19,932 bases of DNA from an uncultured Lachnospiraceae bacterium (GCA_934418125.1 CAKRWT010000042.1:1-19932), one strand, 5' to 3'. Counted from the first letter of the stretch, positions 6,412-13,551 are shown. Made by a program: numbers and translations. The notes: a model not told the origin generated them from the letters alone.

Positions 6412-8229
6412 TTATTTGGTTAATACAGAAACTCCTGTATCCGTTACCGCACCACCAAGGGATTCTCCCTCCAGTGCTTTTACACAAGCCTCTACACCCA
6501 TAGAACCCATTACATCAGGATTCTGTGCCATGGTGCAGAGCAGACATCCATCATCAATCAGGCCTAAAATAGCATCGGATTTATCAAAACCTACACCAAT
6601 AATGCCTTCTTTGCCGGAAGCCTTGATGGCATTACCAGCTCCTGTTGTGGAGCCTTCGTTACAGCCAAAGATACCAACCACACCCTGAGTGATATAGTTC
6701 TCTGCTATACTCTGGGATTTTGCTGCATCGCCTTCGCCGTACTGTGTCTCAAGAATCTCATAATCGGTTCCTTCAAAAGCACTGCGGAAACCTTCTTCTC
6801 TTGCCACACAGGAATCGGTTGCTGCATTGACGTTAATAACACCGATGGTGCCGCTCTCAACGCCTGCTGCCTGTAATGCTTTCTTCATTTCTTCGCCTGC
6901 TGTCTTACCAGCTGCCTTGTTATCAGTAGAGAAAGTTGCTTCTGCTTCTACGTTTGCAGGAGAATCTACATAGACAATCTTCACACCTGCATCAGCTGCT
7001 TCCTTCAAAGCGGAGGAAATAGCATCCGGTCCGTTTGCTGCCACCATAATGGCATTGTAGCCACCTGCTACAGCATTGTTCACACATTCAATCTGCTGTG
7101 CATCATCTTTGGTATTCGGAGACATAAAAGTTACGGTAACCCCTAACTCTTCTGCTTTTTTCTGAGCGCCTTCATTTAAAGTTACCCAGTGCTGGTCGAT
7201 AGAGTCCATGGTAATCAGAGCAATTTTCCAATCCTGGGAAGCTGCTACATCGCCGCCTGCCTCTGCAGAACCTGCTGCAGAATCTGCTGTTAATACGGAA
7301 ACACCGGTATCCGTTACAACACCGCCAAGTTCTTCGCCGTTGATGGCTTTCACAGCAGCCTTAACACCTTCATAACCCATTACGTCAGGGTTCTGAGCCA
7401 TCGTTGCATGTAAATAGCCACCTTCGATTAAGCCAAGAATGGCATCGGATTTATCAAAACCTACCCCTACAACGGAAGCATCTCCGGAAGCCTTGATGGC
7501 ATTACCGGCACCGGTTGTAGAACCTTCGTTACAACCAAAGATACCAACTACTCCCTGCGTGATATAGTTTTCTGCAATACTCTGGGATTTTGCTGCGTCG
7601 CCTTCGCCGTACTGTGTCTCAAGCAGTTCAAAGTCGCTGCCCTCAAAAGCACTGCGGAAACCTTCTTCTCTTGCTACGCAGGAATCGGTTGCTGCGTTTA
7701 CGTTGATGATACCGATAGAGCCGCTTGTGATACCTGCATCACTAAGTGCTTTTATCATTTCCTCGCCTGCTGTTTTACCAGCTGCTTTGTTATCCGTAGA
7801 AAAAGTTGCCTCTGCTTCTACGTTAGCAGGGGAATCTACATAAACAATCTTCACACCTGCATCAGCTGCTTCTTTTAAAGCGGATGAAATAGAATCCGGA
7901 CCATTGGCTGCTACAATAATTGCCTTTGCTCCGGCACTTACTGCATTGTTGACACATTCAATCTGCTGTGCATCATCCTTGGTATTGGGTGCCATAAACT
8001 GTACATCCACCCCAAGTTCTGCTGCTGCCTTCTGAGCCCCTTCATTCAAGGTTACCCAGTGCTGGTCAATGGAATCCATGGTAATCAATGCAATCATCGT
8101 ATCCGAGCTGCTTGTTGTCACTGCTCCTTCTGTTGCTGCAGTGTCTGTGGCAGCATCTTTTGCTCCACATCCTGTCAGCATTGCAGTAAACATGCAAAAT
8201 GCACTGAGTACCGCTAAAAACTTCTTCAT
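6412..8229 (-). CDS. Lipoprotein with two tandem sugar-binding domains (Peripla_BP_4 type)
   Basis: An ABC importer binding protein anchored outside the membrane, 605 aa, about twice the family's usual length. A lipoprotein signal ends at LTGC (C21), followed by a Ser/Thr/Ala-rich linker. Domain 1 spans residues 45-314 and domain 2 spans 335-604, offset by exactly 290 residues and joined by a 20-residue Ala/Gly/Ser-rich linker. By my count 230 of 270 aligned residues are identical. Both copies keep the ligand-site-like segments MDSIDQHWVTLNEGAQ, VAANGPD, YVDSPANVEAEATFSTDN, NVNAATDSC and GCNEGSTTGAGNA, so both should bind the same or similar ligands. The start has AAAGGAGG nine bases upstream. 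The fold class is that of ribose, galactose and fructose binding proteins; the exact sugar cannot be read from the sequence. It follows the permease gene and precedes the regulators, so it is a candidate sensor as well as a transporter subunit. Confidence 0.95.
   Translation of the reverse strand: MKKFLAVLSAFCMFTAMLTGCGAKDAATDTAATEGAVTTSSSDTMIALITMDSIDQHWVTLNEGAQKAAAELGVDVQFMAPNTKDDAQQIECVNNAVSAGAKAIIVAANGPDSISSALKEAADAGVKIVYVDSPANVEAEATFSTDNKAAGKTAGEEMIKALSDAGITSGSIGIINVNAATDSCVAREEGFRSAFEGSDFELLETQYGEGDAAKSQSIAENYITQGVVGIFGCNEGSTTGAGNAIKASGDASVVGVGFDKSDAILGLIEGGYLHATMAQNPDVMGYEGVKAAVKAINGEELGGVVTDTGVSVLTADSAAGSAEAGGDVAASQDWKIALITMDSIDQHWVTLNEGAQKKAEELGVTVTFMSPNTKDDAQQIECVNNAVAGGYNAIMVAANGPDAISSALKEAADAGVKIVYVDSPANVEAEATFSTDNKAAGKTAGEEMKKALQAAGVESGTIGVINVNAATDSCVAREEGFRSAFEGTDYEILETQYGEGDAAKSQSIAENYITQGVVGIFGCNEGSTTGAGNAIKASGKEGIIGVGFDKSDAILGLIDDGCLLCTMAQNPDVMGSMGVEACVKALEGESLGGAVTDTGVSVLTK
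6418..7227 (-). repeat. Second copy of the intragenic binding-domain duplication
   Basis: This encodes residues 335-604 of the tandem binding lipoprotein. It is an 810-bp in-frame copy of 7288-8097, with the same codon phase, no indels and mostly scattered silent changes, plus clusters of amino-acid change near residues 541-595. Long stretches such as residues 411-448 are unchanged between copies. Confidence 0.9.
7288..8097 (-). repeat. First copy of the intragenic binding-domain duplication
   Basis: This encodes residues 45-314 of the tandem binding lipoprotein and aligns without gaps to 6418-7227. The 60 bp between the copies encode a flexible Ala/Gly/Ser-rich linker. Confidence 0.9.
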
Positions 8230-8265
8230 GTTAAAACCCTCCTTTGATTATGAGTATAATTTATC

Positions 8266-8285
8266 TTAGCGCACTTGGCGGCTAA
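8266..8285 (-). promoter_or_regulatory. Small intercistronic hairpin before the binding-protein gene
   Basis: TTAGC (8266-8270) pairs with GCTAA (8281-8285), and an inner GC/GC pair extends the stem. It occupies most of the 58-nt gap between the permease stop and the binding-protein ribosome site. Hairpins here often stabilise binding-protein mRNA so that it outnumbers the permease (known from other importer operons; inferred here). Confidence 0.4.
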
Positions 8286-8287
8286 TT

Positions 8288-9307
8288 CTATTTATTTTCT
8301 TTTTTCTTCTTGAATACACCATTTCTGACTACTACATCCAACAGTACCGCAAATACAACGATAACACCGATAACCAGTCGTTGGATACCAACCTGGGCAC
8401 CAATCATATTCAGACCATTTTCCAGTGTCTGCCATACTGCAGCACCTGCCAGAGTTCCTAATAAGATACCGGTTCCTCCCAGAGGAGATACACCACCGAT
8501 AACGCCTGCCGCTACACCGTACATCTCATACATATTTCCGGCTTCCATATTTCCCATTCCTGCCTGACCGCAGAGGATTAAACCTACGATAAAGGAGCAG
8601 AAAGAGCTGACCAGATAAGTCTTGGTGGTGGTGGCAAAAACACTTACGCCGGAAAGCTTTGCTGCATCTACATTAGAACCGATTGCATAAATATGACGTC
8701 CGGTTCTTGTCTTGGATAAAATAAAGAAGAAGATGACAAACAGAATAATGGCAATCCAGAATGTATTGTAAATTCCCAAGGTTTTACCATAGTAAAAAAT
8801 ATTCTGGAAGGTTTCTGCCTGTTCCTTCGGGATACCGGAAGCAATGGCATCTGTATTCCGGTTGCCGTTGACCATATATGCCACACCTCTTGCCACAAAC
8901 ATGGTACCCAGTGTTGCAATGAAAGGTGGCAGCTGGAATTTACCAACCAAAATACCATTGATAACACCAATCAGCATACAACATAACAGGGCAATTAAGA
9001 TGGCCAGCCAGGGATTTACACCGGCAGCCATCAGGGTTGCACTAATCATGGCACTCATTGCCACCACGGAACCTATGGACAAATCAATATTTCCTGTAAT
9101 CAGGACGTAGCTTTGTCCGATACCGATTAACAGGTATTTGGACATGGACCTTAACAGGTTTGTCACATTCTGTCCGGAGAATACGGTAGGATTAATGATA
9201 CCAAAGGCAACATAGATAACTACCAGACCCACAAAAGCTGTGAGTGCTCCTCCCATTCCTTTTATTGCCAGAAGCTTTTTGATAGGACTTTGCTTTTTCT
9301 GATTCAT
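8288..9307 (-). CDS. Sugar ABC transporter permease, RbsC/MglC type (BPD_transp_2)
   Basis: The membrane channel of a CUT2-type sugar importer, 339 aa, the family's usual length, with about eight to ten hydrophobic segments. Family hallmarks are VLITGNIDLSIGS near residue 70 and the cytoplasmic coupling segment GRHIYAIGSNVDAAKLSGV, which contacts the ATPase. Also present is the glycine-rich GVAAGVIGGVSPLGGTG. The C-terminus is lysine-rich and cytoplasmic. The start has AGGAGG upstream and lies 18 nt after the ATPase stop codon. It should form a homodimer with the ATPase encoded by 9326-10837 and accept ligand from the tandem binding lipoprotein. The degenerate ABC protein at 2052-3572 might compete for the same coupling helix (inference). 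Confidence 0.95.
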   Translation of the reverse strand: MNQKKQSPIKKLLAIKGMGGALTAFVGLVVIYVAFGIINPTVFSGQNVTNLLRSMSKYLLIGIGQSYVLITGNIDLSIGSVVAMSAMISATLMAAGVNPWLAILIALLCCMLIGVINGILVGKFQLPPFIATLGTMFVARGVAYMVNGNRNTDAIASGIPKEQAETFQNIFYYGKTLGIYNTFWIAIILFVIFFFILSKTRTGRHIYAIGSNVDAAKLSGVSVFATTTKTYLVSSFCSFIVGLILCGQAGMGNMEAGNMYEMYGVAAGVIGGVSPLGGTGILLGTLAGAAVWQTLENGLNMIGAQVGIQRLVIGVIVVFAVLLDVVVRNGVFKKKKENK

Positions 9308-9325
9308 TTTTTTGTTTCCCTCCTG

Positions 9326-10837
9326 TTATTCTCCACCGGCTATTTTCTTCTCGAATCTGGTTGCCAGTGTCAAAATCTCATTCTGCGAAGTATTTCTGGC
9401 ATCCAGTTCTCCGGTAATCTTTCCATCACACATAACAATAATCCGGTCGGCAATTCCCATAACCTCCGGCATTTCCGAAGATACGAACATAACCGCAATG
9501 CCCTGCTTCTTCAATTCATTCATAAGGTTGTAAATTTCAACCTTGGCTGCTACGTCAATTCCTCTGGTGGGTTCATCGAAGATAACCACCCTGGAATTTC
9601 TGGCAAGCCATTTTCCTACAACGACTTTCTGCTGATTTCCTCCGGAAAGGTTACCCGCATTTACTTCCACACTCGGTGTTTTGATTTTCAGGTTCTGAAC
9701 TGCCTCGTCGCACATAGCATCTTCCTTGCTTCTGCTGACTACCCCCAGCTTGTTGCACAGAAGGTCCAGATTCGGAAGGGCTATGTTATGACGGATACTC
9801 AGCTTCGTACAAAGTCCGTCTTTCTTACGATCCTCCGGTGCCAGTACGATACCTGCCTGAATGGCATCCTTTGGTTTATGTATCTTAACCAGATTGCCGT
9901 CCAGATAAATCTCGCCGCTCTCCTTCGGGTCCACTCCAAAGATAGCTCTCGTTGTCTCCGTTCTGCCGGCTCCCATCAGCCCTGCAAATCCAACGATTTC
10001 GCCCTCGTACAGGGAAAAATTGATATCCCGTACCATCTTCCCGGCATTTAAGTTCTTTACTTCAAAAACTTTCTTGCCTGCCTTACAGGACACTCTTGGA
10101 AACTTCTCTTTGATTTCCCTTCCTACCATGCCGGCAATAATTTCGTCCATGGTAGTATCCTTAAAGTTCATGTTTGTTATATACTGACCATCCCGCATAA
10201 TCGTTACCCGGTCTACGATGTGTGCCAGTTCTTCCAGTCTGTGGGAAATATAAACAATACCACATCCCTTTGCCTTCAGTTCCTTGATAATCCGAAATAA
10301 GTCATCAATTTCCTTTGCCGTCAATGCAGAAGTCGGTTCATCCATAATCAGGATTCTGGCATTGATGGATAATGCCTTGGCTATCTCAACCATCTGCTGT
10401 TTGGATACCGGCAAATCCCCTACCGTCTGTCTTGGGTTGATATCTATTTTAAGTTCTCCCAGTATCCGGCGCGCCTCGTCCTCCATTTCCCCATTGGATA
10501 AGACGATTCCTTTTGTTTTCTCTCTTCCCAGGAACATGTTTTCTGCCACACTGAGGTGTCTGCACATATTCAGTTCCTGATGAATGATGGCTACTCCGGC
10601 TTCCTGCGCTAATTTCGGCGTTAAATCCCCATATTCTTTGCCAAATATTTTCATCTGACCCTCATCCCTGGTATAAACACCGCTAAGGATTTTCATCAGA
10701 GTACTTTTACCGGCTCCGTTCTCTCCTAAAAGTGCCATAACCTCGCCGGAACGCAGTTCAAATTTAACATGGTCCAGTGCCTTCACTCCCGGAAAGCTTT
10801 TACATATATTGTCCATAGAGACAATTACTTCATTCAT
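9326..10837 (-). CDS. Sugar ABC transporter ATPase, RbsA/MglA type
   Basis: The energising subunit of the importer, 503 aa with two nucleotide-binding domains in one chain as in RbsA, MglA and AraG. Domain 1 has Walker A GENGAGKST (38-46), the signature-like PVSKQQMVEIAKA, Walker B ILIMDEPTSAL and switch YISHRLEE. Domain 2 has the naturally altered P-loop GLMGAGRTE, a good signature NLSGGNQQK and Walker B VVIFDEPTRGID. This is the normal pattern for the family, one strong and one weak site, and contrasts with the paralogue at 2052-3572, where all motifs are lost. It is the first gene of the operon. The start has AGGTG eight to nine bases upstream, and the candidate promoter is about 40 bp upstream. 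Confidence 0.97.
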   Translation of the reverse strand: MNEVIVSMDNICKSFPGVKALDHVKFELRSGEVMALLGENGAGKSTLMKILSGVYTRDEGQMKIFGKEYGDLTPKLAQEAGVAIIHQELNMCRHLSVAENMFLGREKTKGIVLSNGEMEDEARRILGELKIDINPRQTVGDLPVSKQQMVEIAKALSINARILIMDEPTSALTAKEIDDLFRIIKELKAKGCGIVYISHRLEELAHIVDRVTIMRDGQYITNMNFKDTTMDEIIAGMVGREIKEKFPRVSCKAGKKVFEVKNLNAGKMVRDINFSLYEGEIVGFAGLMGAGRTETTRAIFGVDPKESGEIYLDGNLVKIHKPKDAIQAGIVLAPEDRKKDGLCTKLSIRHNIALPNLDLLCNKLGVVSRSKEDAMCDEAVQNLKIKTPSVEVNAGNLSGGNQQKVVVGKWLARNSRVVIFDEPTRGIDVAAKVEIYNLMNELKKQGIAVMFVSSEMPEVMGIADRIIVMCDGKITGELDARNTSQNEILTLATRFEKKIAGGE

Positions 10838-10860
10838 TTGCTTATCACCTGCTTCCCTCG

Positions 10861-10902
10861 CTTTGTTTTCCTCAGTATAACAAAGAGGGACATTTCTAAT
10901 AA
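10861..10902 (-). promoter_or_regulatory. Candidate activated promoter of the sugar operon with inverted repeat
   Basis: On the minus strand a -10 TATACT (10874-10879) follows a 17-bp spacer after TTATTA (10897-10902), a poor -35, as expected of a promoter that needs an activator. The -10 lies inside an inverted repeat, CTTTGTT (10861-10867) with AACAAAG (10879-10885), which could be an operator. Transcription would start about 30 nt before the ATPase ATG. The AraC-type regulator of this operon is the likely activator (inference). Confidence 0.5.
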
Positions 10903-11028
10903 GGGGGGAAACTTTCTTCTTAGTGGGGTTTTTTTATGCATTTGTTATAACGTATGTCTTGTTTTTTGTTCTTTCCATGACACAATGCATAGTTTTGAGT
11001 GAATATGCCACATTTTCTTATGTGCTTT

Positions 11029-11045
11029 TTGTATATTTTATACAA
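11029..11045. promoter_or_regulatory. 17-bp perfect palindrome upstream of the sugar operon
   Basis: TTGTATA-TTT-TATACAA has perfect 7-bp arms around a 3-bp centre and lies about 150 bp upstream of the candidate -10. It looks like a dimeric regulator site, though in AT-rich DNA a chance palindrome cannot be excluded. Confidence 0.4.
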
Positions 11046-11098
11046 TTCTTCCTTTTTCCTTATGTCTATAATACAGACGCCTCGTCAGAAATGGGATA

Positions 11099-11149
11099 TG
11101 CCATTCTGAAAAAGAGTGTGCCCCTCTGAAGCGAGTGTGCCTCTATGAA
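11099..11149. repeat. Three ~20-bp direct repeats upstream of the sugar operon
   Basis: On the + strand TGCCATTCTGAA (11099), TGCCCCTCTGAA (11119) and TGCCTCTATGAA (11138) repeat at steps of 20 and 19 bp. The last two are also preceded by the same GAGTG. Repeats spaced about two helical turns apart suit an AraC-type regulator binding as a row of monomers. The binding role is inferred. Confidence 0.5.
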
Positions 11150-11151
11150 GC

Positions 11152-11195
11152 AAAAAAATGTCTTACCTTAACCCCAAGGATTAAAGTAAGACATT
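11152..11195 (-). terminator. Strong intrinsic terminator of the 247-aa gene
   Basis: AATGTCTTAC pairs perfectly with GTAAGACATT, and the stem continues inward with mostly paired TTTAATCC/GGTTAAG around a short loop. On the minus strand it is followed by a run of seven T. It lies about 30 nt after the stop codon of the 247-aa gene and separates that gene from the sugar operon. Confidence 0.9.
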
Positions 11196-11224
11196 TTAGC
11201 ATAACACTTATTTTCCACGGTTAC

Positions 11225-11968
11225 TTAGATGGAAAGGTCTAATTTACCGCCAACCCTCTCAACCGGCTCATCCTTAATCTCCGACCAGTCAACCTGTTTT
11301 AATTTCTCAATCAGCTCATCATAGGAAGAGGCCTGTACAGTCGTCTTCTTTGTTACAACATTTTGTTGTTTTTCCTCTTTTTCTTCCTTTTCTGCCTTCT
11401 TCTTTTCCTCTGCCTTTTTCTCTAAATTGGCATCAATCCATTCCTTCTGTTTGGCAGCGGACTTCTCAAGCTGTGCAAAATAAGAGGTGGTTCCGTCTGC
11501 ATTAAAGGTAACACCCAGTCTTACTATGTCATCACTGGTAACACCATTTTCGTTACCATCTGTCTTATCGGCACGGAACTGCTCCTTAATCCGCTTCATG
11601 GTATCGATGGCATTGTCAATATCACCCATTCTTCCGTTCAGGTAATCCTCGTCCTCAGCCATCTTCTCCAATTCATCACTGGAAAGCAGTGCGGAATATT
11701 CCTTCGTACCGGCTGACATGATATTCTGCGCTTCCTCATCGCTGCTGTAATCTGCCACGAAGAAATCCATGTTAGCATATTTATTCTTTAACTTCTCCAA
11801 TACCGCCTTTGCCTTCGCTGACAGGTTCTGTGTCCCGGTGGCAGCGGTCTCTTTTGCAGAAGCTGCTTTATCTGTCTTTTCTGTGGTTGCCTTTCTGGTC
11901 TGTGTTGCTTTGCCGGAATGATAACGCTCCGTAACCATATTTGATATACTTGCTGTTGATGAAATCAT
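11225..11968 (-). CDS. Uncharacterised Lachnospiraceae protein (possibly DUF6033 family)
   Basis: A 247-aa soluble protein with no signal peptide and no membrane segment. The N-terminus is rich in Ala, Thr and Lys (about 1-48). A conserved-looking core follows (50-175), with LSAKAKAVLEKLKNKYANMDFF minus flanks, the acidic DYSSDEEAQNIMSAGTKEYS and GVTFNADGTTSYFAQLEK. A very charged Lys/Glu helix (about 178-205) precedes the tail. The core resembles a family widespread in flagellated Lachnospiraceae that I believe is called DUF6033; I am not certain of that label, and its function is unknown. The start is clear, with AAGGAGG seven bases upstream. A sigma-28-like promoter lies about 60 nt upstream of the ATG and a strong terminator follows, so it is a single-gene unit. 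The promoter hints at a role with the flagellar regulon. Confidence 0.8.
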   Translation of the reverse strand: MISSTASISNMVTERYHSGKATQTRKATTEKTDKAASAKETAATGTQNLSAKAKAVLEKLKNKYANMDFFVADYSSDEEAQNIMSAGTKEYSALLSSDELEKMAEDEDYLNGRMGDIDNAIDTMKRIKEQFRADKTDGNENGVTSDDIVRLGVTFNADGTTSYFAQLEKSAAKQKEWIDANLEKKAEEKKKAEKEEKEEKQQNVVTKKTTVQASSYDELIEKLKQVDWSEIKDEPVERVGGKLDLSI

Positions 11969-12036
11969 ATTTAACCTCCTTGTTCTGACGATTGTCCAAT
12001 CAGTAAATCCGTTTACTATTTTCTTTTCTGCTTTAT

Positions 12037-12063
12037 TTATCGGCAGGAAACCGGAAAGAATTA
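12037..12063 (-). promoter_or_regulatory. Sigma-28 (SigD/FliA)-like promoter of the 247-aa gene
   Basis: On the minus strand TAAT (12060-12063) is followed by 15 bp and then GCCGATAA (12037-12044). The consensus is TAAA-N15-GCCGATAA, so the -10 is a perfect eight-base match and the -35 core matches three of four. Transcription would begin about 60 nt before the ATG. No competing sigma-A promoter was evident nearby. Confidence 0.6.
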
Positions 12064-12162
12064 ACTTTTCACTTCCCCCTTACACTGAGGGGAATGTAAT
12101 TGCAAATTCCAGTGCCTCTTCTATTCTGTCTGCGCCTTGGTAAAAAGCATGGTTCATGACAC

Positions 12163-12342
12163 TCAAATTCCTGCTTTCTTCACCATACGTCTTGCGAATT
12201 CTGTATTAATCCGTACTTTGTCCAGTCCCATCTCCACGTCAATCAATACCACCTCCGTAATAGGAAGAGAATCCTTATGAAGAATCACTCCTTCTATTAA
12301 CTCTGGTGTGTAACTGCTTCCTCCTCCAATAACTATCCGGGT
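12163..12342 (-). pseudogene. Remnant of a glycoside hydrolase family 4 gene (6-phospho-glucosidase type)
   Basis: The minus-strand frame reads TRIVIGGGSSYTPELIEG and continues for about 60 codons, including LPITEVVLIDVEMGLDKV and ARRMVKKAG, to a TGA at 12163. This is the N-terminal NAD-binding unit of GH4 enzymes (LicH/CelF type), whose hallmark is GGGSSYTPEL near the start. No start codon or ribosome site precedes it, because the upstream end runs into the prfA terminator. The remaining ~370 codons of a normal enzyme are absent. It is a dead fragment left by a deletion. Which phospho-sugar the parent enzyme cut is unknown. Confidence 0.8.
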
Positions 12343-12389
12343 AAAACAAAAAGCAATCGTTTTTTAAGAAAATTAAAAAACCATTGCTT
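12343..12389 (-). terminator. Terminator of the prfA operon
   Basis: A long imperfect stem joins AAGCAAT (12351-12357) to ATTGCTT (12383-12389). It continues inward through GTTTTTTAA/TTAAAAAAC after a single mismatch, and is followed on the minus strand by TTTTTGTTTT. It lies about 85 nt after the prfA stop codon. Confidence 0.8.
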
Positions 12390-12472
12390 TGCTCTTTTCT
12401 ATCTGCCCTGTTTCTATCTGCTTTTCAGATAACTAAAAATCTTTAATTGGAATTTCAAGATTTTTACATCTC

Positions 12473-13549
12473 TTAGTTATCATTCATCTTCGCTAACTTT
12501 GCTGCCTGGTCGGCTGCGATACAGGCATCAATGATTTCCTGGATATCGCCATTCATAACCTTATCCAGTTTATACAAGGTCAGGTTAATCCGGTGGTCTG
12601 TGACACGCCCCTGTGGGAAATTATAGGTTCTGATTTTCTCAGAACGGTCTCCGGTACCGATCTGGCTTCTGCGCAGCTCTGCCTCTGCATCATGACGCTG
12701 CTGCTGCTCAATATCATACAGCTTTGCCTTTAACAGGGCGAAAGCCTTTGCCTTATTCTGAATCTGGGATTTCTCTGTCTGGCTGTACACCACAATACCG
12801 GTAGGATAATGGGTCAGACGTACTGCGGAGTCTGTTGTATTGACACACTGTCCACCATTACCGGAAGCACGCATAACGTCAATACGGATATCCTTGTCAT
12901 CAATGACAATATCGATATCATCATCTACCTCCGGCATCACTGCCACACTGATGGTAGAGGTATGGATACGTCCACCGGATTCGGTTTCCGGCACACGCTG
13001 TACACGATGTACGCCACTTTCGTATTTCAGTACGGAATAAGCACCCTGCCCGGATACCATGAAGGTTACGCTCTTCATACCACCGATACCGATTTCTTCT
13101 ACTTCCATGGTTTCTACTTTCCAACGGCGTCCTTCTGCGTAATGCACATACATACGATATATTTCTGCCGCAAAAAGGGCTGCCTCGTCACCACCGGCAC
13201 CTGCCCGGATTTCCACGATAACGTTCTTGTCATCGTTAGGGTCTTTGGGCAACAGTAGAATCTTCAGTTCCCTTTCCAGTTCTTCGACCCGTTTCTTGGC
13301 ATCGGATAACTCTTCTTTTAACATCTCACGCATATCCGGGTCGGATTCTTCCTCCAGCATGGCAAGACTGTCTTCGATATCCTGATTGCACTTCTTATAT
13401 TCCTTGTAAGCATTTACGATAGGAGTCAAATCGCTCTGTTCCTTCATCAGTGCGCGGAAACGCTGCTGATTGTCTGCAACAGTAGGCTCACTCAGTTCGT
13501 TCATGATTTCCTCGAATTTTCTAAGCAAATCTTCTAACTTATCAAACAT
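12473..13549 (-). CDS. prfA: Peptide chain release factor 1
   Basis: Recognises UAA and UAG stop codons in the ribosomal A site and triggers release of the finished chain. It is 358 aa, the normal RF1 length. The N-terminal helical domain runs to about residue 110, followed by [10 protein letters not shown]. The codon-reading tripeptide is P-E-T (187-189) within [15 protein letters not shown], which identifies RF1 rather than RF2. The peptidyl-hydrolysis motif GGQ is at 232-234 in [17 protein letters not shown]. Its glutamine is the target of the methylase PrmC, encoded immediately upstream. The start has GGAGG upstream, and that site is part of the last codons of prmC, which stops 2 nt before this ATG. 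Translation is therefore probably coupled. Confidence 0.98.
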   Translation of the reverse strand: MFDKLEDLLRKFEEIMNELSEPTVADNQQRFRALMKEQSDLTPIVNAYKEYKKCNQDIEDSLAMLEEESDPDMREMLKEELSDAKKRVEELERELKILLLPKDPNDDKNVIVEIRAGAGGDEAALFAAEIYRMYVHYAEGRRWKVETMEVEEIGIGGMKSVTFMVSGQGAYSVLKYESGVHRVQRVPETESGGRIHTSTISVAVMPEVDDDIDIVIDDKDIRIDVMRASGNGGQCVNTTDSAVRLTHYPTGIVVYSQTEKSQIQNKAKAFALLKAKLYDIEQQQRHDAEAELRRSQIGTGDRSEKIRTYNFPQGRVTDHRINLTLYKLDKVMNGDIQEIIDACIAADQAAKLAKMNDN

Positions 13550-13551
13550 AA

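Larger units (their letters stand above)
10838..11224. other. Regulatory intergenic region of the sugar operon (387 bp)
   Basis: I see no credible gene here; short + strand frames are AT-rich with no good ribosome site. From high to low coordinate it holds the terminator of the 247-aa gene, three ~20-bp direct repeats, a 17-bp perfect palindrome and an inverted repeat enclosing a -10 element. The AT-rich stretch 10920-11060 has no further motif that I can name. Confidence 0.7.
11969..12472. other. Intergenic region with gene remnant between prfA and the 247-aa gene (504 bp)
   Basis: It contains the prfA terminator hairpins, a truncated family-4 glycosidase fragment and a sigma-28-like promoter. 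The leader of the 247-aa gene carries a small inverted repeat, AGTAAA/TTTACT (12002-12017). An AT-rich stem (12435-12443 with 12457-12465) directly follows prfA. A 25-codon frame on the minus strand (12080-12157) follows the remnant but has no ribosome site and no family I recognise. Confidence 0.7.

Noticed and set aside
9290..10051. 253-codon open frame on the + strand
   Set aside because: It runs antisense to the well-conserved sugar ATPase gene, has no ribosome site, and shows no recognisable domain; it mirrors the codon bias of the real gene.
9326..10837. Second P-loop GLMGAGRTE as evidence of a defective ATPase
   Set aside because: This altered second site is normal for RbsA/MglA-type proteins; it is unlike the total loss seen at 2052-3572.
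11092..11150. Repeats at this spot as a small CRISPR array
   Set aside because: The units are imperfect, only three, directly adjacent without unique spacers, and no cas genes are present.
12080..12157. 25-codon minus-strand frame after the GH4 fragment as a small protein gene or a continuation of the glycosidase
   Set aside because: It has no ribosome site, and the residues do not fit the next part of a GH4 enzyme in any frame I tried.
12395..12425. Direct repeat GCAGATAGAAA (minus strand) in the prfA 3' region
   Set aside because: Only two short copies in low-complexity AT-rich spacer; no function suggested.
12809..13258. 149-codon open frame on the + strand
   Set aside because: Antisense shadow of prfA, with no ribosome site and no domain pattern.
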